From positions 1,798,001 to 1,862,000 of the forward strand of contig JACGCN010000008.1 of the NCBI GenBank assembly GCA_014905825.1: a DNA stretch of 64,000 nucleotides, written 5' to 3'. Of the stretch, positions 33,787 to 46,772 are shown piece after piece. How positions within the stretch are numbered: the first letter of the stretch is position 1; each line of letters starts with the position of its first letter. The DNA comes from Lyophyllum atratum. Its lineage: Eukaryota; Basidiomycota; Agaricomycetes; Agaricales; Lyophyllaceae. The translations under genes were made by a program, and so were the position numbers. The notes beneath the pieces were generated by a model. It worked only from the letters and a program-made list of their open reading frames with translations. It was not told the origin of the DNA and made no database searches.

Positions 33787-34689
33787 TCAGACGACCCCTT
33801 CCTGGTGCAACGAAGGCATTTGCAACCCGTTGGCTTGCTTCATTTCGCATCCCTTACACAAGCATCCGCGCGCTGGTACTACACAACGAGTAGCAGATTT
33901 GCTATGCAGGCCGCGGGGATCCAGACACTCAATCAGATCCACTACTAGTTGGTGTTGAAGACGCCGTAACCTCTCGCTAGGGGGATTCTGCCGCTGAGGC
34001 ATCGGAGCTCCTGCACGTTCGGCTTGACTGACCCTATCCAGCTCTTTTAAGCCACCAGAGATCATCCCGAACCACTCCCGGAATTCAGCGTCTCGTTTCC
34101 ACCTCCGTACGAAGCTGGCGTAACCCATGCAGCGACACTGCCCTCCTGAACGCTTTCCTGCTCCACCCGCAGTCTTCTCTTCTTCGTCAGGGTCTGCCCC
34201 ATCTATCACCGTCATTATCTCGCCAATGGCCTCCTGCTCTCCGGTGAGGATCATGAAGAGCGAGTCGTCTGCACTCGACCGAAGCGTCAGGCGGATCTTG
34301 TGCAGAATCGTCCTAACTGCCCCGCTCTCCTCGTCGTATTGCGTAGATGGTAGCAAGAACTGCGTATCGCGTCGAAGAATGTAAAGCCAGCAGAAGAACT
34401 GTCCGAATACGAAAGTCGTGTGGAAGATGATATACTCTTGACGTGCGCGACCGGCTTGTCCAGAGACCCATACTACGAGGCCGGCGTCGATGTTGGTGAT
34501 CTTGAAAGCAAGGTCCTCTGCGGCTAGGTGCAGCGGGTCTCTGTACTTGGCAACTGTGTCTGCCATGGCGTAGTAGCGCTTGCGGCGCTCTGTATGTATT
34601 TTTTCCCATATGGTGAGGGAAGCGTTGGCGATCGTTCCGAGGAGGGCGACTATGGCGATGATGATGGATATGAGCTCGGTACTAGGCAT
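33787..34689 (-). CDS. Single-exon membrane-anchored protein, paralog 2
   Basis: A 300-aa open frame that starts MPSTELISIIIAIVALLGTI and follows paralog 1 almost residue for residue (WEKIHTERRKRYYAMADTVA, KYRDPLHLAAEDLAFKITNI, FVFGQFFCWLYILRRDTQFL). Most changes are conservative. There is a one-residue indel after TNI and one extra Val in the HQLVVDLIECLD stretch. The C-terminus switches at CLCKGCE to a different, shorter tail. It keeps an open frame despite many synonymous and non-synonymous differences, which argues for selection on both copies. The family is uncharacterised. Confidence 0.72.
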   Translation of the reverse strand: MPSTELISIIIAIVALLGTIANASLTIWEKIHTERRKRYYAMADTVAKYRDPLHLAAEDLAFKITNIDAGLVVWVSGQAGRARQEYIIFHTTFVFGQFFCWLYILRRDTQFLLPSTQYDEESGAVRTILHKIRLTLRSSADDSLFMILTGEQEAIGEIMTVIDGADPDEEEKTAGGAGKRSGGQCRCMGYASFVRRWKRDAEFREWFGMISGGLKELDRVSQAERAGAPMPQRQNPPSERLRRLQHQLVVDLIECLDPRGLHSKSATRCVVPARGCLCKGCEMKQANGLQMPSLHQEGVV

Positions 34690-35697
34690 ATCGTCTTATT
34701 GATGGGAAGAGAGATTGTTAGGGTGCGAATGCGGACCCTTTTAAGCTGGCGTGCGTTTGCTCACGCATTTGTAGGGAAGTAAAGAGCTCGAGCACTACCT
34801 CCATCGGGTATGCGAGGCTGTCATGTGAAGTATCGACGTAAGGCTAGCGCTGGAGTCGGATAAGAACCCTTCCCTGAGCCCGCAGTGGCCGCGGGTATGG
34901 GTGTATCTTGGAGGTTCTGTCAATACAAGGGCCAGTGTCTGGCATACGGATGGGAGGAACGACTGATGGTGTCAGTCTACGAGCTTGCCGGCGGCGTCAC
35001 GGTCTAGACCTATCGGCGCGTGTGGTCACATCACATGTAGGCATCATGCGGGAGTATTGCAGCAACGCGTCAGGAAAGATCTCGAATCTACCCTGCGGCA
35101 AGGCCCAAACCCATAACGAACTGCTCTGAATCTAGAAAGGAATTGCATTAAGGGAACTCCTGGACGAAAGCAAGCCACGAGCGTTATACGTGATCCGACA
35201 CGACGTGGCTCCTTGTTCAACAAGTATCGCAACCTGTAGCAACAAGAGACCAGGGTCAAACCTCTATATGCAATCTCCTCCCCTAGCAGTGTACGGTTAG
35301 CATTTTTCGACTGCAACAACCGCCAAGTATTCCGACTCTTTGGCACCACCTGCTCGACCATCAGGGGTGTCAGACTGAATCAATGCTCTTGTCATTAACG
35401 GTCGCGCACCTCATCCCCTCATGAAGTATGCTCCATGGCTTATTCAGTCTAGTTATACGTCGAAGAGACATCGTGCTTCAAATATACATATATGAGGAAG
35501 GAAAATCAGCCGTCCATAATCTTCAATTACGACCCGCGAATACGAGTCCTTGAAGCGATATAGACGGAGGTTCGGATTGACGATGGGAAGTCAAAAGTAC
35601 CGGGGCAAAACTGTGTTATACATGTAAAGAGCCTAGATGGAATAGAGGAGAGGTTCTCAAAAAATTACATGCCAGCTCGTCCACCATCGACGCTGAA
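34690..35697. other. Intergenic; partner arm of the segmental duplication
   Basis: It contains blocks matching the upstream region of paralog 1. No gene is recognised. Confidence 0.5.
35511..35640 (+). repeat. Direct repeat, copy 2
   Basis: It aligns with 33596-33730, which is the 3' flank of a paralog-2 gene. No such gene stands next to this copy, so it may mark a lost third duplicate. Confidence 0.55.
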
Positions 35698-36979
35698 CTA
35701 AAATATGTCCGTCAATTCCGAGGACGCTGCGAATACGTGATGTGTTAAACTTACACCTTGGCCTAACCATCGCCGAGCGCCTGTTAACAATACGCAAGAT
35801 GATGCAAAATAACAAACCAGCTTACCCGTGACAAAGGCCGCCTCCTTCGAAGCGAAGTAAGATACAAGGCCTGCAACGTCGGCGGGTGTCCCGTTATGAC
35901 CGAGCGCACTACCTCCTGCGAGCTGAGGATAGCAGAGAACATGGGATGAGCGGGCGGTATGGTGACTGGGTGTCTTCACCCTCGCGACCTATCGTACCTG
36001 TTTGAGGAACCCCTCCATGGGGCGTTCGGGATCCAACCTGTGCAAGTCCTCCACTGGGTGCACCTCGTTAGAAGATACATCGAAGATCGGACAATACTCT
36101 ACGAACTCATGTGCGTTTCGATAACCCCTACCTCCCCGTGTTATTAAATGAATGTAAAAGTATAGTAGCAGACGCACCCGGGCAGTATGCGTTCACGGTA
36201 ATTCCATGATGGCCCCATTCTTTAGCTACACAAAAAGCCTCAGTTACACCGCCGAAACTCCAAGACGCGCACCAAGCAAACATACCAGCAGCTTGGGTCA
36301 GCCCCCGGACCGCAAACTTAGTCGCACAATACGCCGCCATCCCCGCCTCCCCTGAGAGTACGAGATGAGTCGTACGTTCAACCACCAAAGATATCAGGGT
36401 TACCCTGCTTTCCAGCGACCGACGATGCACCTATAATCCTCCCGCCGCGCCCTTGTTTGATCATTTGGATAGCTGCGTACTTGTAGCATAGGAACACGCC
36501 GCGACTGTTGATGTTGAATGACTGGTCCCACTCGTCCACTTCGGCTAGACATACCAGAAGTCAATGCCCCAACTTGGATCCGAACAGAATAAGCATACTC
36601 AATACTCACTTTCGACGATGGGGTTCAACCTACAAACACCAGCATTCGCGACCATCTATAAATTTGACAGGTCCAGATTCCAACATCACTCCAGTGAGAC
36701 AGAAGAAGCCCTTACCACATCCAGCTGACCCAAATCCTCCACGACCGTGGAAACCATCCTCTCAACATCCCCTCTCACAGACACGTCCCCGACCGCGATG
36801 CACGCCTTCCTCCCTTTTCCGAGTCCCAGTATCTCCTGCCTGAGCGCGTTGAGTCCGTCCCGGGCGCTGGGGAGGTCGTTCATGGCGACGTCGAATCCGT
36901 CGCTGGCGAGGCGGAGAGCGATGGCGCGGCCTATTCCGCGGGAGGCGCCGGTTACTAGTGCGATTCCGAGGGAGGACAT
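35698..36979 (-). CDS. Short-chain dehydrogenase/reductase (acetoin/diacetyl-reductase-like)
   Basis: Nine exons: 36979-36716, 36655-36610, 36544-36404, 36351-36286, 36225-36178, 36127-36107, 36053-35998, 35922-35826 and 35762-35698 (267 aa, all phases consistent). Classical SDR features: TGASRGIG nucleotide loop (10-17), VANAG (91-94), FNINSRGVF, catalytic Ser144/145 in GASSVAG and YCATK (Tyr158/Lys162), then GITVNAYCPG and VIETHM. LAGGSALGHNGTPADVAGLV and FVTGQGVSL close the fold. The acidic residue after the second strand (NDLPSA) suggests NAD(H). The last exon departs from the usual VDGG ending, so its splice could be different. A TATATA element lies near 37050-37056. The substrate is assigned by resemblance only. 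Confidence 0.82.
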
Positions 36980-37402
36980 GGGGAGATGTTGGTAGGGCTC
37001 GGGGTGGGGGTGGGGGGACCGAGTGGGCTGCATGGATGTGTTGAGCCGGGTATATATGTTGGAAGTTGAAGCCGAGGCTATGGCCGTGACATAGAAGTGC
37101 CGTTGTGTGTAGGCTCAGGCTGTCAGTGTTCTGCTTCCAATAGGTGGCGCGTCATGTGAGTGTTTCTGTCAGTGCTTCGAAGAGGTTCACACTTACTTAT
37201 GTCACGTAAGCCCCGTCCCATGTCTGTGTTGAAGATACACTAACAGGACTGGACAAGTGTCATACAAAGATGAGCCCTCGGGCCCCATGATCTACCGTGC
37301 GAGTGAGAGCTTCCCAAGAAACAGAGGAGGCTCTTGTTAATCCCAAGTGCTTGCACCTCTTACGTCGTTTGACTCGCGTGTGGCGCTTGGGAGTGCCACT
37401 AT

Positions 37403-37590
37403 GACAAAGTCGAAGCCCAGTACCAGCCAGCGGCCCCAGGATCTGATCAGGTCGATAGAATCTTCGAAGCAGCGTACAGCGAAAGGCTGAGTTCTGTGAC
37501 GAAGTCGAAGCCCAGTGCCAGCCAGTTGTCGCTGGATGTGATCAGGTCGATAGAATGTTCGAAGCAGCGTATAGCGAAAGGCTGAGCTTA
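37403..37590 (+). repeat. Two-copy tandem repeat, period about 95 bp
   Basis: Copy 1 (37403-37497) and copy 2 (37498-37590) share AAGTCGAAGCCCAGT, then GATCAGGTCGATAGAAT and TTCGAAGCAGCGTA, with a few substitutions. They lie in the spacer between the SDR gene and CYS3; role unknown. Confidence 0.8.
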
Positions 37591-37932
37591 TCGCTTGGAA
37601 GCGTGATCCCCCGAGGCTTGTAACGAGAACGTCTGAGAAGCTTTAATTTGCAGATGGTGGATGGGTGTGAGCCATCTTATCGCTTTCTATCTTATCTGCT
37701 TCGGAAGTCCAAGAAATCGGAGAGGAAGGGTGGTAGGAGACCTGTTCAGACTCGTCGAGTAGATATATGCGCTTTCTTCAATCGAGGTGACACGTAGAAC
37801 ACCTCCAAATTGCGACCTAAGCGACCTTGGCGGCGCCGCAGATGCATTCGAAGGCACGAAAGGAACACCGGGTATCCAATTAACTACAACGACAAATCAC
37901 TCCAATCTATCTAAGTATACTATAAATCTAAC

Positions 37933-39367
37933 TCAAGCTTGCACAGCAATCTCCAGAGCCTGCTCCACATCCCGCACCAAATCATCCACATCCTCCACTC
38001 CACACGACAACCTCACCAAGTTCCCGCCAATACCCAAGATCGCGCGCTCCGCCTCGGGTATGCTCCCATGCGTCATGCGCGCGGGGTGCTCCGCGAGAGA
38101 CTCGACGCCGCCTAGGGACTCGGCGAGCGTGAAGAGCTTGGTGGAGGTTAGGAACTTCTCCGCCTCCTTCTCCCCGCCCCGAATCCTGAATGAGATCATC
38201 CCCCCATACGGGAATCCACCGTCTCCCAGGCTCTCTTCCGAGCCCGCAGTGGATTTGACCATCAGGGAGTCCACGAACTTGCGCGCATGCGGGGAGAGAC
38301 TCGCATACGCGAGGTCATTACGGGGGTGCGACGCCAGCCCCGGATAAATCACCCCCTCCACATGCGGCGAGCGCTCCAGCGCCTTCGCCACCGCCAACGC
38401 ATTCACCCCATGCGCCTTCATCCTAAGATGCAGCGTCTTCGCACCGCGCTGGGCCAGCCAGCAATCATACGCGCTCGGCACCGCCCCAATCGCGTTCTGC
38501 AGGAACCGGAGCTTGTCCGCTATGGCGGCGTGATGGGGCGGGAGGATCAGCGCGCCCATGACGACGTCGGAGTGCCCGTTGACGTATTTGGTGAGGGAGT
38601 GCATGACGAGGTCGGCGCCGAGGAGGAGGGGGGAGGAGTAGAAGGGGGAGAGGAAGGTGTTGTCGACGAGGACGAGGGGGTGGGCGGGGTGGGCGTGCGC
38701 GAGGGAGGCGATGCGGGGGATGTCGATGAGGCGGAGGGTGGGGTTCGTCGGGGATTCTATCCAGATGAGCTGTGGTGGAGAGTCAGGTTGTGATCGGATA
38801 AAAGAATGATTATGACGTACCTTTGTGTTTTCGCGGATGGAGGCGATGATGGTTTCGTCATCCGCGTTCTCCAGATCTAAAAATGTGGTTTCGAGACCTT
38901 GGTTCACGGTGGCGACTTTGGTCATATAGCGGAAGGTGCCGCCGTACACGTCGTTGACGCTGACCATATGCGCTCCTGGCCCCAGTGACTGCAACACAGT
39001 CGCAGTAGTCGCAGAGCCCGAGGAGAACGCAATGCCATGAGCGCCGCCGGCTTCTAATGATGCAAGAGTCGCTTCAAAAGCGTCTCGATTAGGGTTTCCA
39101 GAACGGGAGTACTCGAAGCCCTAGAAAACCCGACGATCAATGACATCCATGGATCGCACAGGATCACCGACATACCTTATGGACCCCGATAGCATCCTGC
39201 TTATACGTCGTGCTCAGCGAGATAGCTGGTATCACAGCGCCCGTCTCCTTGCTAGGCGCCGATCCGACATGGATCGCACGAGTCCCGAAGCCAAAATGCG
39301 GTTTCTTGTGGCTAGCAACATGTCCGTTCGTCCCGGTGCTAGTAAGTTCGGCGACTGAAGGAGACAT
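37933..39367 (-). CDS. CYS3: Cystathionine gamma-lyase
   Basis: Three exons: 39367-39176, 39120-38821 and 38769-37933 (442 aa). It is a PLP-dependent transsulfuration enzyme that cleaves cystathionine to cysteine, 2-oxobutyrate and ammonia. Family landmarks: FGTRAIHVGSAP, ISLSTTYKQ, FEYSRSGNPNRDAFEATLAS, LEAGGAHGIAFSSGSATTAT, VNDVYGGTFRYM, WIESPTNPTLRLIDI, VDNTFLSPF, and HSLTKYVNGHSDVVMGAL with the PLP lysine near 225. QNAIGAVPSAYDCWLAQRG and GGVESLAEHPARMTHGSIPE are the lyase signatures that separate it from cystathionine beta-lyase. The second intron (51 bp) is a multiple of three and open. A TATA-like AT-rich run lies near 39405-39420. Confidence 0.93.
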
Positions 39368-40435
39368 TCTGCGAGGAGGCGGTATGGACGTCCAGACGAA
39401 GGGCCGCCCTTTTATATTTATATCCTTTTTCGCATTGTCAGCGAAAAATCATCTGGCGGACGATGAAATTGCTCAGAATGGCGAAATTCGCTGAGTCAGC
39501 GCCGGAACGTGACTGAACTCGCCGGAACTAAATTGCCTCCTCCCTTGTCAGCGTCTCCGCCTTCTCCAAGCTCCTTCCAGCTTGGCTGCTGATTCATTCG
39601 CCCCACACACCTCTTCGGGCAGGTACACCCTGAAGGAATCCATGATCGTCGCCTTTCTCGGCCAAGTGTCATATATCGACTTTGCACGTGTGCTCAGGAT
39701 CGTATGCCTTCCGGAGAGCTTGTGGACACCTCAAGATCCGGAATCCTTTGCGGATTCAAAAAATACCACGATATGTCGTCTCCAAGATGTTTTGACATCG
39801 ATATCGAATATCATGATGGTGGCACGCATCTCGCAATCCACGTGTCTTCATCACCCTAGAGCTTTCTGGGAGGTTCGAGCGGCATAACTGTTGTGTCTTA
39901 ATCGCGCCTCGGGCCCGGGACATCGCCACGCCGTCATACGCACGATTCCTCTCAGCTGCAGTAGTACGCCAATGTCAGGTATCGTCCCATGGAACAATGT
40001 CTAGCGAGTCCGGTATACCCAGGCTGAATAACAAATCGTCTTTGACTTCTCTTCTTCATATACCGAGTTGTCTCTCAGGATCTAGAAATATCCGACACAC
40101 CTACTCAATATTGCATCTTCGATCTTGACGTGACTATCGTAATTTATCGTCTCACGCCGCTCTCTCTCCCTTCTCAAGATCCCCCGAATTTTCTGACTCC
40201 CAGTACTCAACAGCTCTTCACCTATCGCACCGGCGAAGTCCTTCACCGTTGTTTTAAGGAGTTAATATTTTGTATTTAGAGCACTTTCTCGACCGCCCAA
40301 GCAGTCGTCCCTCTGTCTTGTCATCTACGGTCTCGGGACCCCTTTACACCGGTACCATGAACGTCTCCAAATCAAACAACGCCAACGTCCAGCTCCTCGC
40401 ATGTCTCGTCGAACCGCAGGACACGATCGAATCGG
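39368..40435. other. Intergenic, no gene recognised
   Basis: It holds the CYS3 promoter and then about 1 kb of unassigned sequence with only short frames. Confidence 0.45.
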
Positions 40436-41146
40436 ATGGCAGCCATTGCATACGGCTTCCTCATCGACGGGCGCTACATCCAATACGTGACCGTAGTGCC
40501 AGGAATGCAAGTTTCCGGGGAGGAGATCGACTTGACCTTCGGCGCCCATCCTGCTCAGCAAGGCCCTTCCACCTTTTTAATCCGCAGAGTGGAAAACAGG
40601 CTAGGTGGCCACGGATTCCGAAACGGGAGAAGTTGCCTTCGTCGAGACAGACCTTGCCGGGGTGGACAGCCTCTGGCATCCAGAGAAGCTGACCGAGCTG
40701 GATTTTTTCGCACACGAATACGTCAGGCAACGATTTCGCATTCCAACACACCCCGAGCAAGTTAAATGACGACAAGGCCGTTCTTACCAAACTCGCTGTC
40801 CGGCCTTGGGAAATATGAACACCGAGACGTCTGCCGTATGAAAGCATCCGCGACTCTTACCGAGGGGAAAAACGCGCGCGTGGTCGGATTCGTTGCGGAG
40901 TGGGTACAAGATGGGGGTCAGGGGACCTCGAGAGCTGAGGGAAGGCCTTGGGGCGATTGCATGAGCTTGGGGTCAGGCTTGGCGACACCAATAAAGACGA
41001 CTTTCTTATGCGGGAAGGGCAGGCGCGACGTGGTTTTGGTAGACTTTGAGACCGCGAAGACGTGTTCACCCCAGGAGCTCGAAGATGAGTTGAACGCCCT
41101 CCAGGAAAGCAAACCTGGAGGACTCGAGTTTCCGGGGCGGTGGTGA
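40436..41146 (+). pseudogene. Fungal kinase-like domain relic
   Basis: Pieces in different frames resemble the loosely conserved fungal kinase-like family. FVETDLAGVDSLWHPEKLT and FFAHEYVRQRFRIP come in one frame, then LTEGKNARVVGFVAEWVQDG in the next. A different frame then carries ALGRLHELGVRLGDTNKDDF (a degraded HGDxNxxNF catalytic loop), and RRDVVLVDFETAKTCSPQELEDEL (DFE metal site plus acidic helix) returns to the earlier frame. A stop sits before the catalytic block. The order fits a kinase C-lobe, but the His of HGD is replaced and at least two frame changes are needed. An alternative is a real short gene ending at 41146 with an unrelated role. Confidence 0.42.
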
Positions 41147-41445
41147 AGTAATCTGTGAGTGATAGATAGTAGAATGTAGGTGCTGGAATAAAATCAGCGC
41201 GCAACTAAGCTACCTGCCAAGGACTGTCTCCTATAGCGCCTCATGCAACGGCAGCACCCTCTAATTCGCAATAAGCACGATCCAAATCCTCATTCTACAA
41301 TGCATTCGTATATTATGTATCTACGGAACACCGTCTAACGAGCGTGATATGATATACCTCCCACGAGCACCGAAAAGGAGAAAATAAAATAAGCCATGTC
41401 CGAGTTTTTGTGTACGTACACTCCCCCCTCCTTTCACCACTCCGA

Positions 41446-43399
41446 TTACAAATTATACACGAACCACGCCGACCTATCCCCCAACCCCTGCTTCTCCTCA
41501 CTCCTATTCATCGTGGCCCTCCTCACCGCCTTCCTCTTATTCTGCTCCCTCAAATAAACAATATTCATCCCCGTAATCACCGTCGCCAGCACCGCGAACA
41601 CCAGCAGCGTCACCGTCGCCTTCGTGTAAAGGGGCGGCGGGGACAGGGACCCGAGGAGCCACGTGACGAGGATGCCCCCGGAGTTGGTCATGATGAACCC
41701 GATGGCGATGGCGGTGGCGCGGCGGGTGTGCGGGGCGGCGTTGTTGGCGCCCCAGGTGCTGAGGGAGGGGGCGGCGCAGTAGGCGCCGGTGACGCTGAAG
41801 AAGAGGCTTGCGTATTTGATTTTGAAGGAGTGGGAGGCTGGGGGTGGGAAGAGGAAGAGGTTAGTGGGGGGAAGGGGAGGGAAGGGGGGGGGCGGGACAG
41901 GGACGCACCGAGGTACATGGAGAAACCGATGATGCAGAGGACGCAGCAGAACATGCTGACGAAGCCGCGGCAGTGGTATCGGTCTGACACGACGGCGGCG
42001 GCCATGGTCACTGATCCCGATGTAAATAATTAGATGGGGCGGTCGTGGGGGATGTGCAGTGCTCACCGAAAAATGCGACCGCGAAGGGCGGCACGCTGAA
42101 CAGCTGAGCGCGCGCAGCGGTGTACCCAAGCCCTTGCACAATCGAAGGCGTGAAGCTAAGTTAGAGAGAGAGACGTCAGCAGCCCGCTCAAACACACTCC
42201 GCGGAGATAAAAACGTACTACGCAAGTCCATACAGAATGGCACCTGTCACCAATCACCTCATCAGTAAACCATCTCCACTGATGATTGTCGAAAGGACAC
42301 GCACCATCAAAGAAAAAGATAACAGCAAGCATCCACACCTGCGGCAGCCTAAACGCCATCCCCACCTCGCGCCAGCTAAACTTATCCACATCCTCATCCT
42401 TCCCCGTCGCGCCCGTCTCCCTCAGCTGCGCAATGACGTACTCCTTCTCCTTGTCGTTGAGGAACCGTGCGTGCGCGGGGGAGCGCGGGAGGAGGAAGAA
42501 GGAGGAGGCGCCGAAGAGGACGGTGAAGATGCCTTCGAGGATGAAGATCCATGCCCAGCCGGGGCGGTGCCCGACGCCGTTCATGTTGATGATGCCGAAT
42601 GCGAGGATGCCTGAGAAGGCGCCGGATATGGAGGCAGTGGAGAAGAAGGCGGATATTCTGTGTGAGGGGCGTGATCAGCGCGGGGGCGCCGGGGCAGAAT
42701 CGAAATGAGGCGGGCTTACCTCCATTGAAGGCGTTGCCGGGGGTAAAAGAATGAGAGATAGAGGACGAGGCCGGGGAAAACGCCACCTGTTGGAGGGGAT
42801 CAGATTTGGTGGGACGTGACGTTGTGGAGTGACGACATACCTTCTAGGAGACCGAGGAAGAAACGGCAAGCCAAGAGGCCTCCGTAGGTCGTCACAACAC
42901 CCTGAAGAGTCGTCACGACACCCCATAGAGTCAACATGGTAGGCAACATAAGATTCGGGCCGACGGTCTGTGCATGTTCGTTAGACACGAGTGAAAGGGC
43001 GGGATAGCTCGCAACGCACTTTCAACAGAAGATTCGACGGCAGTTCAGCGATGATATAGGGTATGTAAGTGACGGTCAGTGCCATGCTGTACTGGTTGTT
43101 CGTCATCTTCAAGTCTTTCTGCAGCCCCGCAATTCTCGCATTTCCAAGATTGGTTCGGTCCTGAGCGACAAAGTCAAGTCAACGACGGTGGACGGTGGAG
43201 CCAGAACGACTGAACGTACGAGGAACGAAAGGAAGTAGAACATGGCTACCACTGGCAACACCCACATATCGATCTTCCCCCATGCCTTCTCCAGAACGGG
43301 ATCGACAGGGGCCGAGGCCACGCTGCCAGCGTCTACGCTGCTGCTGTCGACGAATTTCTCGGGGTCCGTTGGACTCTGGGGGTGCGACTTGTCCGACAT
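41446..43399 (-). CDS. MFS anion/vitamin transporter (Dal5/allantoate-permease family)
   Basis: Nine exons: 43399-43220, 43160-43020, 42967-42841, 42786-42720, 42657-42305, 42243-42219, 42155-42067, 42010-41909 and 41837-41446 (491 aa in phase). Family marks: KIDMWVLPVVAMFYFLSFLD and RTNLGNARIAGLQKDLKMT at helix 1; YIIAELPSNLLLK; CRFFLGLLEGGVFPGLVLYL; GHRPGWAWIFILEGIFTVLF; FFLLPRSPAHARFL in the central loop; and ANNAAPHTRRATAIAIGFIM in the C-half. Members carry allantoate, nicotinate, pantothenate or related organic anions with protons at the plasma membrane. Exon 6 encodes only eight residues. The specific substrate cannot be called. Confidence 0.9.
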
Positions 43400-44478
43400 G
43401 GTCCTGAAGTCCTGTCTACCGTCGACACCGAGAAGAAGAGAGATGAAAATCCGCGAATCAAGGCTGTCCGAGTCATCACACACGGCATCTAATATAAATA
43501 AGCTGGTTGGAGCCAGCAGTGGGGTGTGGAATAGATTTTACAGATGGAGAGGAGTGTTCGGCACGGCGGGTGGCATGTGCATCAGGCACGGGGACGTGTC
43601 CTGTTGATGAGTTCGTTTCGTAATCAGACGCAAACAACGCCTTTTTTATCCCGAACCACTCCCGAACACCCACACATGAACCGCCGATCTAAGTCCGTTG
43701 GCGAATCGGCCGAGATCTGGGTAAAATATCCAGAAAATCGACTTGGCTGGTCCTTGGCCCAGGCTTAGCCGTTCGACCATCATCATCATGATCAGGGTTC
43801 GGAGCACCGACGCGCGGACGTCCTCGATCCTAATGATCAGCACCTCGCGAGACTGATGCAGCCTGCTTTGAGGTCGGCCCTATTTGCGATTGGTGAGTGA
43901 GAGGGAATACCACTTCTCAGGCCGTCATGCTCGATGGAAGGAACAAGTTTTTTCCTTACATGACTGATACGTAGATCAGGAAAGATCGCATGTCCGGACG
44001 TCATGATGTGTAACGCCGTAGCCTGAGATTCTAGACAAGCATCAGGAAACTAGTAAACTACCGGAATCTACAAAAGTTACGAATGGCAGTTTGTGAGACG
44101 TAACATGTGCGTTCCACCACAGCGGCCTCAACAGACCCCGACGGCCGCAAACACCGCCAGGGGGCACAAGGGTTATGGTTAACAGATTGGCGTCTTTGAC
44201 GCGGGTATGCTCGTATATCAATCTCCGCAGTGTCCACCACCCGAAACAAGCATCCAGAGCATGTGCCGTCTCTGCACAAACCGAATAAGAACGGCCAAAC
44301 CATGTGAATGCACCTCCATCTTCGCCCCATCCTTGTAACTTTCGTAGTATCGAAGCAACCTCAACTTTAGCAACGCTTTGTGGTCGCCATACTACGGTCT
44401 AGAGACATCTAGCACCCTCGTATCCTGGTAGAGAATTGCTGGTTGATTGACACCGTGACGGTCGACGCCCGGCAACCT
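43400..44478. other. Intergenic, no gene recognised
   Basis: It contains the transporter promoter and spacer before the duplicated segment. Confidence 0.45.
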
Positions 44479-45377
44479 TGGCTTCCGGATACTTCTCATG
44501 CCAGGAGCTCACCCTGGATGATCAGTGATGCAGCATCTCCATCGACAGCGAGAAGCACATGTCACCTGTCCGTGAAGGTGGGCAGGCCATACATTAGTCC
44601 CCATGACGTCGCCTACGTGCAGAAGGGTGATCCATCACACACAAGCTAGTCCGACTGGGATTCCGACTGGATGGGTTAATGATGCCATATGCTTTCTCGA
44701 AAGGGTGGGTATTCAAATTGTTGGTGGTATGGGTACGAGGGCCGTATAAAACGGTAGCCTGACCTGGAGGACACAGTCAAGGGTATAGTCACATCCACGG
44801 CTTGTAGGTAATGGGGTTGTAGAATGAAAGTATGCGACGAAATAGATATTGTGTTGTACAGAGAAAATGCGGATGCGAAGGCGATACGAAAGCTAATAAG
44901 TCTACATCGACGCCGAAGGGACGGTCGGAATAAAGTACATGTTTTGAGTTCGCGAAGGTCATTGTCATTGCGTCGAATGGTATGTTTTTGCTGGCGGATC
45001 GAGCACCGTGTTCGTCACCTTGGACACGTGAATTCCGAACTCAGGGTCAGACCTGCTCTCCTTCATGTAGGTGTCGGGCGAGGTACCAGTCTCGAGTTCA
45101 TACCCTCCGGTGGTCATCTACGTGATCAAAGTTAGCAATGGACCTGGCGTTCAAGGAAGCACTTATTACCACTGGTGTACGAAAGTTTGCCGTGGAATAC
45201 CGGAACTCGAAGGGCATCAGAATCAGAGTTGTATTTCCGGGACCGATATCTTACCTGCAGCGGCGGAGAGTGATCTCCAAATAAGACGTTGGGTCCTGTT
45301 GCATTCGCAAGGGATCCCCATGCCGAGCGTGCATTTAGAGTGGACATGAGAGCGTTGGTGTAGAGCTTGGATAACAC
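44479..45377 (-). pseudogene. Duplicated 3' fragment of a DUF6534 gene
   Basis: This segment is a direct repeat of 47340-48267. On the minus strand it contains the last part of a DUF6534 gene (SKLYTNALMSTLNARSAWGS, LANATGPNVLFGDHSPP), the next exon and the 3' flank. Homology stops abruptly at 45377 inside the SKLYTNAL exon, so the five-sixths of the gene upstream are absent. It cannot encode a working membrane protein. Confidence 0.8.
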
Positions 45378-45471
45378 GGTTCATCCTGTGACTGTTTGGT
45401 GTGACCTTGGGTGTGACGTGGTTGGGAGGCGTCGAATCAGCATTCACCGTTAGACCCAAACCACGATCATT

Positions 45472-46772
<1,301 letters not shown>

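Noticed and set aside
38287..38793. 168-aa plus-strand frame
   Set aside because: Antisense to the CYS3 coding exon; Arg/Gly/Val-rich composition reflects GC-rich codons.
41410..42033. 207-aa plus-strand frame
   Set aside because: Antisense to the MFS gene, with Arg/Gly-rich low complexity.
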